Assembly: GCA_024760905.1 (NCBI GenBank)
Contig: CM045735.1
Location: forward strand, 13,449,749 to 13,513,748
From: Plotosus lineatus
Taxonomy: Eukaryota > Chordata > Actinopteri > Siluriformes > Plotosidae
DNA: 64,000 nt
Direction of reading: 5' to 3'
Of the stretch, positions 11,429 to 21,957 are shown one piece after another. Both the position numbers and the translations under genes were made by a program. The first letter of the stretch is position 1. Every line of letters begins with the position of its first letter. The notes beneath the pieces were generated by a model. It saw nothing but the letters and a program-made list of their open reading frames with translations. It was not told the origin of the DNA and ran no database searches.

Positions 11429-13587
11429 GTAAGTTCAGTGGGGTTACCAAAAAGATCCTTGTACCTAAGAAGTATAATTCATTATTTATTTACACAAGTA
11501 AAAAAAAAAAAAAAACTTGTACCAATGAAGGTAGAGCAGTTTTAACTGTGTTTGCTATTTAAAATAACTGCATCGAAAGTCATGTTTTCTTTTCTAAACT
11601 GCCCTCAATTCTTTACATTTTGCCAACCATTCAGAAGCATTTTCTACATAGATAATGTTGTGCTATGATTCTGTAGTTTTCAGTCTCACTGATGCTGCTT
11701 TTCATGACAAACATCAGCGTTCATTCATGTGGTCTGTGAAGCACTTAAAGACCCTTGTCTGAAAATTAAACAGACGTTATTTAATATTAGGACAGAATAT
11801 ATAGATAAGCTTAAGAAAGCATGAATTACTTGCTTCACAGATATGGTGACAGACCATTTGGGGCGCAGTCTCTTAATGAGTGCTTTATTAAGTCAATCTA
11901 AAATGCAGTACCAAAGCCCCTTAAAAGCCTGGAATCAGAAGAACACCACCACCACTGGACCCCAGCCTTTCCATTCTGTGTCATTCTGCTTTACCCTGCC
12001 TTTCACCCAACAGGAGGAACCCCCGTGCATCCCAATTGACCTTTCTCAGTCAAAATAAAGCCCTGTTTTGACTAACTCCAGGCTCTTTATGATGATTACA
12101 TGTTGTATGAAGTGGAGATTGATTTAGACGTGTCCAGCACAGCAGGCACATGCCTCCTCTTCCGATCCTTAGTAATGTGACTGCATGATTGCTTCTCCCA
12201 CTCCTCCCTTTCCTCCATCACCCAGGTCACCCCAGCTCTGACTGCCAGGGGGAGGCTTGTTGGGCGAATCGTGTTGCAGGGACTGTCCACTCTCATCTGT
12301 TGCAATGTCGTCATCATCTCAATTAGGGGCAGTTGGTCATTCTTGATGACTCCTGGAGTCTTACCTGCTTTGTTTTTGATTGATCTCAGCTATCTGGGCA
12401 GCGTTGTTGTGACCAGGTCCTCTACACCGCAATAGGTAAGGGTTGGATCCATGTCTGAAAGGGGGGGGCAGCAGGTGGGGCTTTTATTCACCTCGTTCTT
12501 TAAAGGGGAATACGAGTCTGAGAGTCTTGATTTATTTGGTTTGCTACACCAGCCTGCATTTTTTTTGTCTTTTTTTCTTATTTTATAAGTAGCTACACAT
12601 TTAAGTTCTGCAGTCTTGAACCCGATATGCATTCTTATCTTAGTATGCATATATACATTTTCTAGTTATTGAAAAAAAATGTGGCAGATCATGTGGTCAA
12701 CACAAACTTGCTTTACCCGTGTTATTTTTCCTAAATGCAGAAAAAAACACAAAATACATTTATGGATCGTGCTCTTTATTTTATTTTATTTTATTTATTT
12801 TTTTTGTTTAATTGTTATTAAATATCCGTAGTTATAATCTAGTTATTCACATTAGGTATGCAATAAATTAGTCATGAATTACTGTTTATTAAATTAGGAA
12901 GTACATTGCAAGCATATTTCATTTTTCGGATTGTTAAACATAGTCCAAATAAAAATAACACTGGTCCTTCTCAAACACTCTCATCATCATAAATCCAAAT
13001 GCACATGAGTTTACTTATACATTTGGACTGCAGAACGCTCTCCCATTCAACGGGAGAAAGAATATTTTCCTTAAAAAATTGCTTATACAATTCGTTTTGT
13101 AATGGGGAAAATACTACTGGCTCTGGGCACCATAACACCATTCTCTTTTTATTTGTGGCTTTTGCCCAGTGAAGTGCTTTTCAGAGTATTCCCCTTTAAA
13201 GTTCTGTTCCATGTGCAAAATTCCATGCATGCCATCGCTAAATATTGCTCTTCAATAAAAAAAAAAAAAACAAAAAAAAAAAAAACAAACAAACAACTAT
13301 CTGATTAAATTCTTGTTACATTTGTTGTCTGAGTGCTTTGTTTTTATTTTTCATTATGTGACTGTTCCCAAGTAGCCATTTCCCCTCCCGCCATCTCTCC
13401 CCCTGTCAGCATGGTGAAGCCCATTGTAGACAGTATTCATGTCTATGAACACATTTTTGAAGATGCTTTGTCGCTCAGCTGTGACTTTCCCCCTCTACTA
13501 ATGGCTTTTAATTTCTCTTGGCAGCCCCAGCAGATGGAAGGGCCCTTTATAATGCTCTTTTTCTTGGTTCACCGTGCCTCGTCAGAG

Positions 13588-13630
<43 letters not shown>

Positions 13631-13748
13631 TGGTTAAGTATGTGGGCTGCATTTTAAGTGCCTCCATACTGTATTTGGATGGGAAGACTGTGAATACAAT
13701 CTAAAATGTCTAAGGATGCATACCTTCCACAAAAGTAAACAATATCTA

Positions 13749-13791
<43 letters not shown>

Positions 13792-14246
13792 TCTTACTAC
13801 CAGTATATTTTGTTATTCGGGTCATTCAGTAATTAATCTTTAAACTGATAAACATTATCCCACCTTACCAAGATATGCCTATTTAATATTTTGTCGAAGT
13901 AATGTACAACAGGCTTGGTCTTCAAAATTCCTCACTGCTGTAAACTATACTGTATTACCAAGAAAAAAACATGTACACCTCTATAGTCCTGTGTATAACT
14001 CTCTTTCCACTCAAATCATTTCTGGCTCCATAACTGTCATGCTGAACAAACTGGCCGATTCCGAGAGTGTGGATGTCTTGGACTGGTTCATTGGCAATCT
14101 GGTGCGCCTATAGCTTGGCACTGAGAGCAGTAACTTGACAAGGAATGGGCCAAGCCATATGTGACCAGGGTCTTATCAATAGAAAGGCACAGGACAGTTT
14201 TTCTTCTGTGTGAAAGCTCTTTGCCCTTTCTTTGTCATCTGTGCAG
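11429..14246. other. igsf9b intron, with two microsatellites
   Basis: Starts GTAAGT and ends CATCTGTGCAG. It contains A/T runs, a (GT)n tract at about 13590-13626 and an (ATT)n tract at about 13750-13790. I recognised no transposon. A candidate frame at 11843-12058 has no splice donor or homology and is not called. The sequence 12060-12460 is more balanced in base composition, but I could not assign it. Confidence 0.55.
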
Positions 14247-14374
14247 AAAACATCGAGGTACACCGGGTGGTGCTGCAGGGTCTGAGAGGGTAGAAGCACT
14301 GAGATACCAACGTGTCAAAAAATCCAAGAAGGTTGCAGTTAACAATAACAACTCCAAGGCCAGAAAGAAAATGG
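14247..14374 (+). CDS. igsf9b: igsf9b penultimate coding exon
   Basis: The exon lies between the acceptor CATCTGTGCAG and the donor GTGAGA. Its first base completes the glycine codon left by the exon ending at 11428. The frame then reads KHRGTPGGAAGSERVEALRY, QRVKKSKKVAVNNNNSKARK, KM and leaves one G for the next exon. It is 128 bases, strongly basic (15 Lys/Arg in 42 residues) with an Asn4 run. It is an intracellular segment without a known fold. Only this acceptor choice keeps frame; the alternative AG at 14277 does not. A 33-nt T tract begins 17 bases after the exon end. The exact homology was not checked, so the assignment rests on phase, position and the match of both flanking exons. Confidence 0.82.
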
Positions 14375-14389
14375 GTGAGATCTTATTTG

Positions 14390-14391
<2 letters not shown>

Positions 14392-14426
<35 letters not shown>

Positions 14427-14465
14427 TAGCAGCACGCGATGGAATTTTTTTTTTTTTTTTTTTTT
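14392..14465. repeat. Twin poly-T tracts just after the exon
   Basis: T33 at 14392-14424 and T21 at 14445-14465, separated by 20 bases. In the RNA these are U-runs close downstream of a 5' splice site. Confidence 0.9.
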
Positions 14466-14649
14466 GTTCCCCACCTAAATTGTTACAATTGGCCGTAGTT
14501 AATTAAAGTTGCAAAGCAAATTTGAATATCTTTGGCATGTCAATAGTCTGCTTTTTTTAATTCATGAATGATTCCACAACAAAGTGTGACTTGACCACAG
14601 TTAATAGAAACTCGTCCCATATTTACATGTCAGATGTACAGAACAGAGT

Positions 14650-14998
14650 TTGGGGCAGTGGTGGTCTAGTGGTATAGGGCGCTGGATCGCTGATCCAAAG
14701 GTTGGGGGTTCAAGTCCCACTCTCCACAAGGTTGTCCCCCAGTGCGGCTAACTGGGTTATCAAAGGCGGGCCATGTCTCTCACTGTCTATGGTGAGAGGC
14801 ATGTAAAAGAACCAATGCTGACATTCGTAAAGAGTAGGTTGCAAAGTCGTCAACGTGTTTCTGTCCTTTGCTAAAAGAGTTGTGACAGGAAGGGCATCCG
14901 ACGTAAAAAAAAAAAAAGAACCTCTGCCAAATCAAACGTGCGAATCAGATGATTCGCTGTGGCGACTCCCGAGTAAAAGGGAAAAAAGGAAGACAGAC
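14650..14998 (+). repeat. SINE-A, RTE-type tail
   Basis: Head GGCAGTGGTGGTCTAGTGG, B box GGTTCAAGTCC, and the common body. The 3' part is of the first kind: TGACAGGAAGGGCATCCGAC, CAAATCAAACGTGCGAATCA and GATTCGCTGTGGCGAC, ending near GTAAAAGGGAAAAAAGGAA. The last part resembles the 3' end of the RTE LINE at 24755-25117. Confidence 0.85.
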
Positions 14999-15197
14999 GT
15001 ATAGGACAGAGTTTACGCTTATGTACAGCGAATCTATATGAAGCGCATCCGAATTTACACGATTGCTCTGACAGTGAGACAAGGCAAGCTTTCAGCAGGC
15101 TTTAGTTGTCCAAGATCAGAAAGAAGAAGTAAATCAGGACTTTATATTATTATTATTTTTTATTATTATTATTATTATTATTAAATATTCGGTGAAA

Positions 15198-15450
15198 AGG
15201 GGCAGTGGTGGTCTAGTGGTATAGGGCGTTGGATCGCTGATCCAAAGGTTGGGGGTTCAAGTCCCACTCTCCACAAGGTTGTCACTACTGTCCCCTCAGT
15301 GCAGCTAACCGGGTTATCAAAGGCCACTGTCAGCATGTTTCTGCCCTGTGGTAGCCTGGCGAGGCATCCAGGGTGTACTTCGCCCTCACTCGGAGTCGGC
15401 TGAGATGGGCGCCAGCCTCCCCTGTGAATGAATGAATGAATGAATGAAAT
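15198..15450 (+). repeat. SINE-A, short copy with GAATGAAT tail
   Basis: Same head and B box as the neighbours. The middle is deleted, from the 'ATCAAAGGCC' region to 'GTCAGCATGTTTCTGCC'. The copy ends in GAATGAATGAATGAATG. Confidence 0.85.
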
Positions 15451-15535
15451 TATTAATTCCATGTAATTTCTAAAGACTTCTTCTGAACCTCTCTCACAAC
15501 AACCACCATACCACAGACAAAATCTCAGAGGTGAC

Positions 15536-15830
15536 ATATTGTGAGCTGCACATTGGCAAGAGGGTTTTGAGTTTGAGTCTCAGGCCCAGTGTTGGCATTT
15601 TCTGTGTGGAGTTTCCATGTTCTCCCCATGATTGTGTGGGTGTCCCTCCAGGAACTCCAGTATCCTCCAACAGTCAAAAGACAGACACTTTGGATTTTGA
15701 TTGGCAGTTCCAAACTGCCCGTAGATGTGAGTATGAATGGTTTTGTGGTTCAGCATTGAAGTGGACTACCAAGCTGTACAAGATGTCCCCAGTAGGATGA
15801 AGTGGTTCAGCAAATTAAAAAATAAATGAT
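15536..15830 (+). repeat. SINE-B, degenerate
   Basis: Contains the family phrases GGAGTTTCCATGTTCTCCCC, CAACAGTCAAAAGACAGACA and GATGAAGTGGTTCAGCAAAT. This is the widespread fish SINE whose intact form reads 'gtggagtttgcatgttctcc'. The head is eroded. Confidence 0.65.
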
Positions 15831-16137
15831 TGACAATTTGTTGTACATTCTGTTTGATATAAATTTGAGCTTCTGACCCATATCTGGCTGTATCTTCATG
15901 TATTTTTCTGCTGCCACATAATATTCTAATTCAATGGTCATCATCAGCACTTTACCTGGAGATTGACCTCCCCTGAGACTTTGGCTCCATCTCTCGTGAT
16001 GGGTTTTGTTAGATTTTGCTTGAAAATACAATCAGCAAGAAGGTGGATCTCAGGAGTCAGGAACGGGGTTGGTTACCACTGGTCTATTTGGATAGCTGAA
16101 TGGATGAGTTATCTTATAGGTATTCCGAATTAAGAGG

Positions 16138-16500
16138 TGTGGGCAGTCGTGGCCTGGTGGTAAGGCAAGGTGCTGGATTACCAATCCTAAGGTTGGGGGT
16201 TCAAGACCCACTGTCAACGGCTGTCACTGCTGCCCCCCCCCCCAGTGCGGCTAACTGGGTTATCAAAGGCCGACCATGTCTCTCACTGTCTATGGTGAGA
16301 GGTGTACAAAAAAAAAAAACAAACATTGCTGACTTTCAACAAGAGTAGCTGCATAGCAATCAGCGTATTTCTGCCCTGCGATGGCCTGGTGAGCTGTCCA
16401 CAGTGTACTCTATCCTCCCCCAGAGTCGGCTGAGATGGGCACCAGCCTTCCTGCAACTCTAATTACGATTAAGCAGTTCAGAAAATGAATGAATGAAGCA
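16138..16500 (+). repeat. SINE-A, GAATGAAT-type tail
   Basis: Head GGGCAGTCGTGGCCTGGTGG, B box GGTTCAAGACC, the common body, then AGCTGTCCACAGTGTACTCT and AAAATGAATGAATGAA. Confidence 0.85.
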
Positions 16501-17012
16501 TTGAGAAGTGACTATATATTGCCTGTAGTGTAGTTGATGATTTATTTTATTTTACAGCGCTCAGGCAAATAGTATACAGTAAATTCAACAGTCGACTATG
16601 AAGGCTGCAACAGCACAGAGTTGAGGTGTGAGTAGTTGGTGTTGAGCTAATGAATGTCCATCTAAAGAACTTTTCTTAACCATCCTAGATTTAAAAAATA
16701 AAAATTATTACACTCTGCATGCTAACACTTTAAAACTTTACAATAGGATCAACCATTACAGTGATGATCATTTAGACCATTAACATTTCACCTTCAACCT
16801 TTTAATTATGGTTTCTTAATCATCTTAATAGACACTGGTGTTACCTGTTTCCTGACCCTGGTTATCTGTCTGATTTTAAGTAATACAGTTTATTCTATGG
16901 GATGTGGGGCATGTAATGATAAGAAGTTAGCACATTCTTGGTGCAGCATGTTGGTGTAGTTGTGACGACACCTGGGCTTGGTGAGGGAACTTTTTGGAGT
17001 TTTCATGTACTG
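16501..17012. other. igsf9b intron, nothing recognised
   Basis: AT-rich intronic sequence between a SINE and a MITE. No repeat family recognised. Confidence 0.5.
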
Positions 17013-17748
17013 TACAGGGATCCCTCGCGACTTCGCGCTTCAATTCATGCGGCTTCAGTGTATCGCAGTTTTTTTTTTTTAATACAGTATTCATTGAATT
17101 AAAAAATAAGGAAATTAAGGAAGAATAGTGGAAAATGCCACAAAACAAGGCCAATTATGCAAAAAAAAAACCCGAACAAACAAACAAACAAAAATGAAAC
17201 AAAGCCAAAAAAAACAACCCAAAACACTCCACCAAAACTACTTACATTTTTATGTGGGGTGCGCATCTGTGCGTGTGTGCGCGCGCGCACGTCTGTATGT
17301 GTGTGTATTTATATTTTATTTACATCTTCTGCATTATTTTTGAATGTTTAATTGTTATTATAAGCAGTTATAGCACTGAATATGTATTTATTGATATTAT
17401 ATGTGAGGCGATCAACCACATGCTGCAAGTGACGTATGGTGTTTGTGAGACAAAGCGCGGCTTATCCGGACTTCCGATCTTTCAAGTGAGCAAGTGAAGG
17501 TTGAGTACTAAACAAGTATTCAACGCGCACTTGCACACGTGAAAGAAAGGAAGTCCGGATAAGCCGCGCTTTGTCTCACAAACACCATGCGTCACTTGCG
17601 ACAAGCACGTACATTCAGTGGGCGCCTCACATATACATGTACGTATATGTCAGTCGGGGGAGGGGGGGTTGATCCTACTTCGTGGAATTCGGCGTTTGCG
17701 GGGGGGATCTCGGTCCCAATTAACCGCGGAAAGTAAGGGATCTCTGTC
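17013..17748. mobile_element. MITE family E carrying a foldback insert
   Basis: The ends TACAGGGATCCCTCGCGACT and (inverted) GACAGAGATCCCTTACTTTC, the T/A-rich block and the phrase CGGTCCCAATTAACCGCGG identify family E, here inverted relative to the 8601 copy. It is longer than other copies because a hairpin element occupies about 17398-17632. Confidence 0.8.
17398..17632. repeat. Foldback (hairpin) element inside MITE E
   Basis: Inverted arms 17426-17475 and 17549-17598 pair over 50 bases with one mismatch (core CAAAGCGCGGCTTATCCGGA). Outer parts pair again (TATATGTGAGGCG against CGCCTCACATATA), and the 73-base spacer is itself an imperfect palindrome centred near 17512 (TACTAAACAAGTA). No reading frame. 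Confidence 0.8.
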
Positions 17749-18010
17749 ATGTGCATGTCTTTGGACGGTGGGAGGAAACTGGATTTCCTCCAAGTACCCT
17801 AGTTTCCTCCCACAGCCCAAAGACATGTACATTACATTAATTGGCTGTACCAAATTATACGTCGGTCTGACTGTGTTTAAAAATGTTTTTGTGTGTGTTG
17901 GAAGTGGTTGTGTGTGTGTGTTGTCCCCCGCATTCACCCAAAGTTCTCTGAGATAGGTCCCAGCCTCTCCTTAACCCTAGTAGAATTAAGTGGCTCAACA
18001 AACGAATGAA
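17749..18010. repeat. SINE-B-type fragments, inverted pair
   Basis: CATGTCTTTGGACGGTGGGA is the complement of the SINE-B phrase that follows at TTTCCTCCCACAGCCCAAAG. The second, + strand part continues to TAGAATTAAGTGGCTCAACA. Two fragments in opposite orientation abut here. Confidence 0.6.
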
Positions 18011-18275
18011 ATAATGAATCTCATCTGCCTTCTCGTTAGTGAATAAACTAGATGAATAAATAAAATATCTTGGTAAACACATCATATTATATTTTAAAAG
18101 TGACCCAATTAGATACTTTAGTTATTCTTTGATTTTTCTATACCTAATTGCTTTGATTGTGTTCTTTCTTGCCCAAATCACGCCTGCACATTCCCGAGCC
18201 ACAATCGTTGTCTATGCACGTCTGTAATCTCTTACGGCACTCTGTGCTGACTCACATCCCGTTGTCTGGATCCAG

Positions 18276-18490
18276 GTGTGTCGACCTCTCAGACCCAGCA
18301 GCCCCACACCTCTCAGGTCCTCCCACCAGAAGAAGCTCTCTACCTCCACAAGAAGAAAAGGAAGTTAACCAGACAGGACCCGTACGCCCGCTTCTCCGCC
18401 CTGCTGTACCGCCGTCCGCCGCAAGATGACCAGAAAGCCATTCTGGCCAGTATGGACACAGTGGATCCAGACCACACCACTTTCCTGTGA
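18276..18490 (+). CDS. igsf9b: igsf9b last coding exon with C-terminal PDZ-type ligand
   Basis: The acceptor is CTGGATCCAG. The first two bases (GT) complete the codon begun by the final G of the exon ending at 14374. The frame then reads VSTSQTQQPHTSQVLPPEE, ALYLHKKKRKLTRQDPYARF, SALLYRRPPQDDQKAILASM, DTVDPDHTTFL and the stop TGA at 18488. The last three residues Thr-Phe-Leu fit a class I PDZ ligand (S/T-X-hydrophobic). That agrees with known binding of IGSF9B to the PDZ scaffold MAGI2. A basic KKKRK patch precedes a moderately conserved-looking block. A second open frame through the same bases is out of phase with the upstream exon and is discarded. Human transcripts also have a different, shorter end, so this may be one of alternative C-termini. 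Confidence 0.85.
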
Positions 18491-19802
18491 GGGCCACAGA
18501 GAGCAGGCCACACTCTTCCCAAAGCCCACTGGTTCTGCACTGAGTTTCCCACCACCCCAGCTGTGCCCCATATCTACACCTCATCTTCCCATACATATAT
18601 TTTTCTTCCTTATTTTAAAATCTCTCTTTTCACAAGATAATACTGGTTGGTAGTGTTACCAAGGTTTTGCTCCAGTGCAAGATTACCTCAGACAGAGAGC
18701 TTGTGTCATTGGGATGTTTATTTCTCTTCCAAAAGAGGCATGCAAGCATTTAGGCTCATGCATGTGGTTTACAGCTCTCGTTACTCCGCACATTCCTGCA
18801 CCTGTTTCATTCCGCCAGTAGTCTTACTCTGTCTCAGCAGAACACAGGGTTCTCATGTGTAGGCCAGATATACCTCAGAGTCACCCGAGACTCATCAGTG
18901 CGACACTGCTGGTCAGACAAACACTCTGTAACCTCCTAACAGTGGAACGTTCAGTGGTGGTAATACTTTTAAAATATTGATTCTCGTTAGACATCATTTA
19001 TATTAAACATTCAAAAAATATCTTTCAGGTCTTCTGAGGCAGAATGACTGTTATGCTCATAATGATATTATGTAGTAATGTACTTATACCACAGCACTGT
19101 TGCATTCTGTACTCTGATTAGTCAGGCGTTCATCAGTCTTTTATGATAGTGGCGAATAGTATTTTAGCATGATCAATGAGTTCATTACTTTCTCCAATAG
19201 GTTAGGTCTTACCTTTGGTTTGTTTGTTTCTTTTTTGTCACTGATGAAAAAGAGAAAATTCTGCCTTCTGAATTTTTAAAAGGATTCTTTAACATTGAGG
19301 TGAGAATTTTTTTTTTTTTTTTTTGGAAGTTTGGTATTACAGCAGGCCCAGCAGGGGGTGCTGGCCAAGTTGAGTAAATTTATTTATTTATTTATTTTCT
19401 GGCTTGGCGGTGCTCTCCGAATGCTCATTTTCTATCATGTAGAAATTTACATGACTTGTATGGACAAATCAAATTAGGACAAGGACACACAACAAAAATA
19501 GATTTGTACAAATGTATATGTTGAAGTAGGGACGTGGCTGAGTGTCAGCATCTTGACAGAGAGGAGGCAGTTTTGATACTTATGATATAACTGGCAGTTA
19601 TTTTATGTAGAACTACTACGTGAGCTAAAATAAAAAATAAAACGCACCTAAAAAGTATTCCCCACCTCTCTAGATTTTGCCGAGCCAAGAAGTGTGTTGC
19701 AACATGTAATTGTTGGCAACTGATATTTTATGTAAGATCTTTATGCAACATCTTTGAAGGAGTTTTCAGCGTCGGTGCTTTATAATCCTCAAAGGTAATA
19801 AA
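18491..19802 (+). other. igsf9b 3' UTR, proposed minimum extent
   Basis: Sequence follows the stop without a detectable further coding frame. The first AATAAA after the stop is at 19797-19802. It contains a T22-type run near 19303-19324 and an (ATTT)n tract near 19380-19396. The true 3' end may be later, since other AATAAA/ATTAAA signals follow (for example near 20335 and 25512) and brain genes often have long 3' UTRs. Confidence 0.45.
19797..19802 (+). terminator. Candidate polyadenylation signal AATAAA
   Basis: First AATAAA after the igsf9b stop. No transcript evidence is available, and a GT-rich downstream element is not obvious because a SINE begins about 20 bases later. Confidence 0.35.
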
Positions 19803-19823
19803 TGAAAATTAAATTTTCACACA

Positions 19824-20218
19824 TTGTGGTGTAGTGGTTAGCACAGTGGCCTCACCAAAAGGTCCTGGGTTCGGGTCCCGGGCTCAGTGAGGACGTTCCT
19901 GTGTGGAGCTTGCATCTTTCCCCTGTGTTAGCGAGGGTTCCCTTCAGATACTTGGGTTTCCTCCTACATCAAGAGACATGCTCATTAGGCTAATTGGCTT
20001 ATCCAACTTGCCCCAGATGTGGATGTGAGTGTGATTGGATCTGCGATGGACTAGTGAGGTATTCAGGGTGTACTTCACCTTCATGCAGCGTTAACTGAGA
20101 TAGGATAGGATCCAGCCTCGCCACAATTCAAATAGGATTAAGTGGTTCTGCAGATGGCTGGATGGCTGGATGGATGGATGGATGGATGGATGGATGGATG
20201 GATGGATGGATGGATGGC
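19824..20218 (+). repeat. SINE-B ending in a (GGAT)n tract
   Basis: Head TGTGGTGTAGTGGTTAGCAC, B box region GGGTTCGGGTCCCGGG, then GTGGAGCTTGCATCTTTCCC, and a tail AGGATTAAGTGGTTCTGCAG running into about 14 GGAT units. A near full-length copy. Confidence 0.85.
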
Positions 20219-21924
20219 ACTGTACTGTACTTTCTTGCAGATTTTTGGTAGCATGTCCAACTGCATTACGCTATCTTGAATTCAGTTCAAAAGGGGGAAA
20301 AGAGTGATTGAACGATATCCTCACATGTTATACTAAATAAATTATCTGTAACATAATGTGTTTACGATGCTCTGTAGTGACTGTACAACATGTTTGCTGT
20401 GGTATAAGAGGAACAGAACGCTTTGGGATGTGCTGTTATTGGAAAATAATAATTTGGTATTCGCAACTCCACTTTCCACCAGCTCACATCACACCATCAG
20501 TGTAGATTATTTTCCGATTCCAGCATGCACCATCAGAGTTTATTCCTGACATAATATGCATTGTGTGTGTGTGCAGTGTAGTCTTTATTCATTCATCTGC
20601 TCCTCCACAGATTTGGAATGACCATAATTTCCACTAATGGAGGACTAATTAGTTGAATTTAATTCGTGAATATTCATTAGATAAAGAAACACAAACGTGT
20701 CAATTCAGAATTCAAACCGAGAAGGAAATAAAATGTAGATGGAGACAGGTGACTTTCCACAACAATCAGAAGTTGCTATGGCTATGTGTGCGCATTATTC
20801 TGGGGGTGGGGGGTATTTTGTTGTTGTTGTTGTTGTTGTTGTTGTTGCTTTGTAAATAAGTCTTTTGCATTGGAGCAAAATTTTGGAAATCACTGTGGCC
20901 TACAGTCTTAGATGATGCTTACGTAGTCTTGATTTTGTGAGCTCATAATAATATTAAAAAGAAAACAACATCGTATCATATTTAAAATACTACAGTCTCC
21001 TTAATCAATAAAATTCTTAACTATTATGTACTGTGAGAAGAGTCGGATTTTGTGCCATAATTATACCGTAGTTTTTTAACTGTTCCATCTTGAATTCAAA
21101 AAGGCATACTTTGACCTAAGTCGGGCTCCATTTAATCGTGTTCTCATCTTTTCTTTCTTTCTTTTTTTTAATTTCAAATGAAAACCTACTGCCTTTGTGG
21201 GCCATTTTTTGTAGCCTTTTATTTTGAAGTCTAACCTGGCTGCAAGTATAAGCAGCACCCCAGCTCCTGTCTCTATCCTCTGGAAAGACATTATAGTAAA
21301 TGCCTATGAGAAGACCAGACTTTCCCATGAGGCCAAAGTTTTTTATTGTATATCTATCATCCAAGGGTGCTTCTATTCTACAGGATTATATGTATTCTTA
21401 CTGTCAGGACAAACATATCCGGGCTCATGTACATTCACTTTGTTGGCCAGTCATTGAAGGGGGATATTGCTGGTGGTGGTCAGCGATGGTGCTCTACCTG
21501 TTTCAAATAATTTTGTCCCTGCTAAAAAGCTCACAACAGCGTCGGTTTGCTAACTAGCATAATAGCATTAGCTATTGTAACGGGAACTCCAACTTTAAGC
21601 TCGGTTGAGGTTTATCCTAAGTTTTGCAAATTGATTGTGTTGGTTCATGATCAAGCCCCTCCCAAAGGCTAATCCGTTCAATACAGGCGTATTCAACAGC
21701 CAATTTTGGGTGCTATTTAACTTTGGGAGTCTTCGGACTGTAATCACTTGAAATCGCTTAATTCCTCTAAGTTGATCTTCCAGCAGATGTGGCTGCTGCT
21801 TTTCATTTTAAAACCACAGTATTTGATGCTTTCGGATTTCAACATAATCCTGGCGTTGGCTCAGACGTTCCATGTTCGCTGTGTCATCTTGACGGTCAAT
21901 GCCACTGTCCATCAAAATGCTGGG

Positions 21925-21957
<33 letters not shown>

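Noticed and set aside
11843..12058. Possible extra exon between the large exon and 14247
   Set aside because: It follows a fair acceptor (TTGCTTCACAG) but has no donor, no recognisable homology and a low-complexity frame. The 11428-14247 join is already in phase without it.
18157..18429. Alternative frame through the last igsf9b exon
   Set aside because: It does not fit the phase of the exon ending at 14374 and lacks the conserved C-terminal phrases.
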